A stretch of DNA of 8,102 nucleotides from Phycisphaerales bacterium (GTDB taxonomy: Bacteria; Planctomycetota; Phycisphaerae; Tepidisphaerales; Tepidisphaeraceae). Below, piece after piece: positions 6,772 to 8,102 of the stretch (within the stretch, counting starts at the first letter, position 1; each line of letters opens with the position of its first letter). The position numbers and the translations under genes were made by a program. The notes beneath the pieces were generated by a model. It did no database searches. It was not told the DNA's origin and saw only the letters and a program-made list of their open reading frames with translations. The DNA is taken from positions 1-8,102 of the forward strand of contig JAQGHJ010000554.1 in the NCBI GenBank assembly GCA_028288905.1, written 5' to 3'.

Positions 6772-6924
6772 ACCTCTCCCTTCGGGAGAGGTCGGTCGCG
6801 GCGCAGCCGCGGCGGGTGAGGGTGAGCGTGAAGGTGGCCCCGTGCTATCGGGCCCGGTGGCTCCGCGAGCACAAGACCGGTTCGACGCTCACCCTCACCC
6901 CAACCCTCTCCCAGAGCGAGAGGG
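6772..6924. repeat. Nested palindromic element between pstS and pstC
   Basis: A hairpin at 6772-6792 (ACCTCTCCC, loop TTC, GGGAGAGGT) is followed by a small stem at 6797-6811. A 16-bp long-range stem then pairs 6814-6829 (GGGTGAGGGTGAGCGT) with 6885-6900, and a last hairpin at 6904-6924 pairs CCCTCTC with GAGAGGG. The whole forms a cloverleaf-like structure. Sequences of the type GGGTGAGGGTGA with CCCTCACCC and CTCTCCC are familiar as dispersed intergenic repeats in many GC-rich bacteria. It takes up most of the 259-base gap (6711-6969), and I see no gene there. It could serve as an mRNA processing or stability element between pstS and pstC, but that is inference. Confidence 0.75.
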
Positions 6925-6969
6925 GCCGGAGCGGGCAGGCCGTCGACGGCGGCACGCCCGCCAACGTCG

Positions 6970-8067
6970 TCACATCCCGCCAGCCACCGGCTTGCCGTTC
7001 AGGGTCAGCGTTTTCATCGCCTCGTCGACCTTCGCCCGGACCGCCGGGTCGAGCGGGGCGTAGGTCATGTCGGCCGCGATCTTGCCGGCGTCCGGACCCG
7101 TCGCCCACGTGAGGAACCTCACGAGCTCCTTCGCCTTGGCCTCCCCAAGCGGGGTCAGGTCCTGGTACACGAGCACGTACGTGAACGCCGAGATCGGGTA
7201 GACGGCCGGGCCGTCCTGGTTCCACAGGTCGACGGCCAGCTTGTCCGGGGCAGCCATCTTGCTCACGGCGGCGGCCCCGGCGGCGGCGACGGCCTCGGCG
7301 GAGCCCTTCACGAACGCGCCGCTCTTGTTCCGCACGGCCCCGAACGGCAGCTTGTTTTCGACCGCGTAGTTCAGCTCAACGTAACCGACCGCGCCCGGCA
7401 CGGTCTTGACGTTCTGGGTGACGCCCTCGTTCCCCTTGCCGCCGACGCCGGCCGGGAACCGCACCTGCTTGCCCGGGCCGACCTTCGACAAAAAGTCTGG
7501 GCTCTGGGTGGCTAGGTAGTTTGTGTAGACGAACGTGGTGCCCGACCCGTCCGTCCGCCAGACCGGCGTGACGGCCAGGGCCGGCAGGGCAACTCCCGGG
7601 TTGGCCGCGGCGACGGCCGGGTCGTTCCATGTCCTCACCTGGCCGAGGTACATCTTGGCCAGCAGCTCGCCGGTCAGCTTCAGCTCGCCCGTGAACCCGG
7701 GCAGGTTGTAGGCCGGCACCACCGCCCCGGCCACCGTCGGGATGTGCAGGATGGGCCCCTTGAGGTCGGCCTTCTCCTTCTTGGACATCGGGGCGTCGGA
7801 CCCGGCGAAGTCGACCGTCCGGGCCGTGATGTCCTTGATCCCCTGCCCGGACCCGACCGACGCGTAGTCGACCTTCACGCCCGGGTTGGCCTTGCCGTAC
7901 TCGCCGATCCACCGCTGGTACACGGGGTTGGGGAACGTGGCCCCAGAACCCTTGAGGCTCGTGTCGGCCGACGCGATTCCGGCGGCCGACGCGAATGCCA
8001 CGGCAAACGCGGCGGCCTTGCGGAGCGCCCGCACCTTCAACGGGGAAGTCAGGAACGGGGTGAGCAT
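6970..8067 (-). CDS. pstS: Periplasmic phosphate-binding protein PstS
   Basis: A 365-residue secreted protein that binds inorganic phosphate and delivers it to the PstC-PstA permease. Residues 1-34 form a Sec-type signal peptide: basic KVRALRK, a hydrophobic stretch AAAFAVAFASAAGIA, and a likely AxA cleavage after A34. There is no lipobox cysteine, so it should be soluble rather than a lipoprotein. Phosphate-binding motifs are in the usual order: GSGATFP (40-46), GSGQGIKD (72-79), DFAGSDAP (86-93) and RTDGSGTTF (171-179). The Arg, Asp, Ser and Thr ligands expected from E. coli PstS all appear present. GAVGYVELNYA (225-235) is also family-typical. It is the first pst gene visible and has the best ribosome binding site of the window, as expected for the most abundant component. 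Only 35 bases upstream are visible, so promoter and Pho-type control cannot be judged. Confidence 0.97.
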   Translation of the reverse strand: MLTPFLTSPLKVRALRKAAAFAVAFASAAGIASADTSLKGSGATFPNPVYQRWIGEYGKANPGVKVDYASVGSGQGIKDITARTVDFAGSDAPMSKKEKADLKGPILHIPTVAGAVVPAYNLPGFTGELKLTGELLAKMYLGQVRTWNDPAVAAANPGVALPALAVTPVWRTDGSGTTFVYTNYLATQSPDFLSKVGPGKQVRFPAGVGGKGNEGVTQNVKTVPGAVGYVELNYAVENKLPFGAVRNKSGAFVKGSAEAVAAAGAAAVSKMAAPDKLAVDLWNQDGPAVYPISAFTYVLVYQDLTPLGEAKAKELVRFLTWATGPDAGKIAADMTYAPLDPAVRAKVDEAMKTLTLNGKPVAGGM

Positions 8068-8074
8068 GATCGGT

Positions 8075-8081
8075 TCTCCTT
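8075..8081 (-). promoter_or_regulatory. Strong Shine-Dalgarno site of pstS
   Basis: The minus strand reads AAGGAGA, with the AGGAG core at 8076-8080 and 8 bases to the ATG at 8065-8067. It supports this start. The other three genes of the window lack a comparable site. A 12-base self-complementary sequence (CGCCCGCGGGCG, 8087-8098) lies just upstream and may be only a GC-content effect. Confidence 0.85.
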
Positions 8082-8102
8082 CTCGCCGCCCGCGGGCGCG
8101 AC

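Noticed and set aside
6711..6872. An upstream extension of pstC to an ATG at 6872
   Set aside because: The extension would translate the palindromic repeat into a Pro/Arg/His-rich stretch, while MTTAP at 6710 matches the start of PstA.
8068..8102. A Pho box upstream of pstS
   Set aside because: Only 35 bases are visible and none resemble a repeated CTGTCAT-type site; most of the promoter region is outside the window.

Overview
The window is a very GC-rich stretch whose four recognisable genes all lie on the minus strand. It most likely comes from a planctomycete, probably a Gemmata-like lineage. The best evidence is a large secreted-type protein with an N-terminal FEPLESRRLM motif, two Ig-like domains, a proline-rich linker, a run of delta-60 repeats and a glycine/valine-rich C-terminal region. 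This combination is typical of planctomycete surface proteins. The taxonomic call is an inference from protein style and base composition.

Reading in the direction of transcription (right to left), the first three genes are parts of a high-affinity phosphate ABC importer. pstS (8067 to 6970) encodes a secreted phosphate-binding protein with a strong Shine-Dalgarno site. pstC (6710 to 4839) encodes a permease about twice the usual length, with an extra N-terminal membrane region and a membrane insertion inside the transport core. pstA (4558 to 3641) encodes a normal-sized permease. PstS would capture phosphate outside the inner membrane and pass it to the PstC-PstA channel. The ATPase gene pstB and the regulator gene phoU, which commonly follow pstA, are not in the window.

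The two gaps inside this operon are large (259 and 280 bases), and each holds a palindromic element. Between pstC and pstA is a 117-base element with perfect 42-base inverted arms. Between pstS and pstC is a 153-base nested palindrome of the CCCTCACCC/CTCTCCC kind. Both look like dispersed, non-coding repeats that have entered the operon, and both would fold strongly in the transcript.

After pstA there is a 430-base intergenic region with two small dyads and an AT-rich pocket but no convincing gene. It is followed by the large delta-60 repeat protein gene (3210 to 97). A perfect 22-bp hairpin at 22-69 closes the window. It can serve as a terminator on both strands, and a plus-strand gene entering from the left may end just before it.

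I see no transposase, CRISPR array, RNA gene or defence system. The most unusual items are the enlarged PstC, the palindromes between the pst genes, the missing pstB and the perfect PPVVV repeat with synonymous DNA drift.
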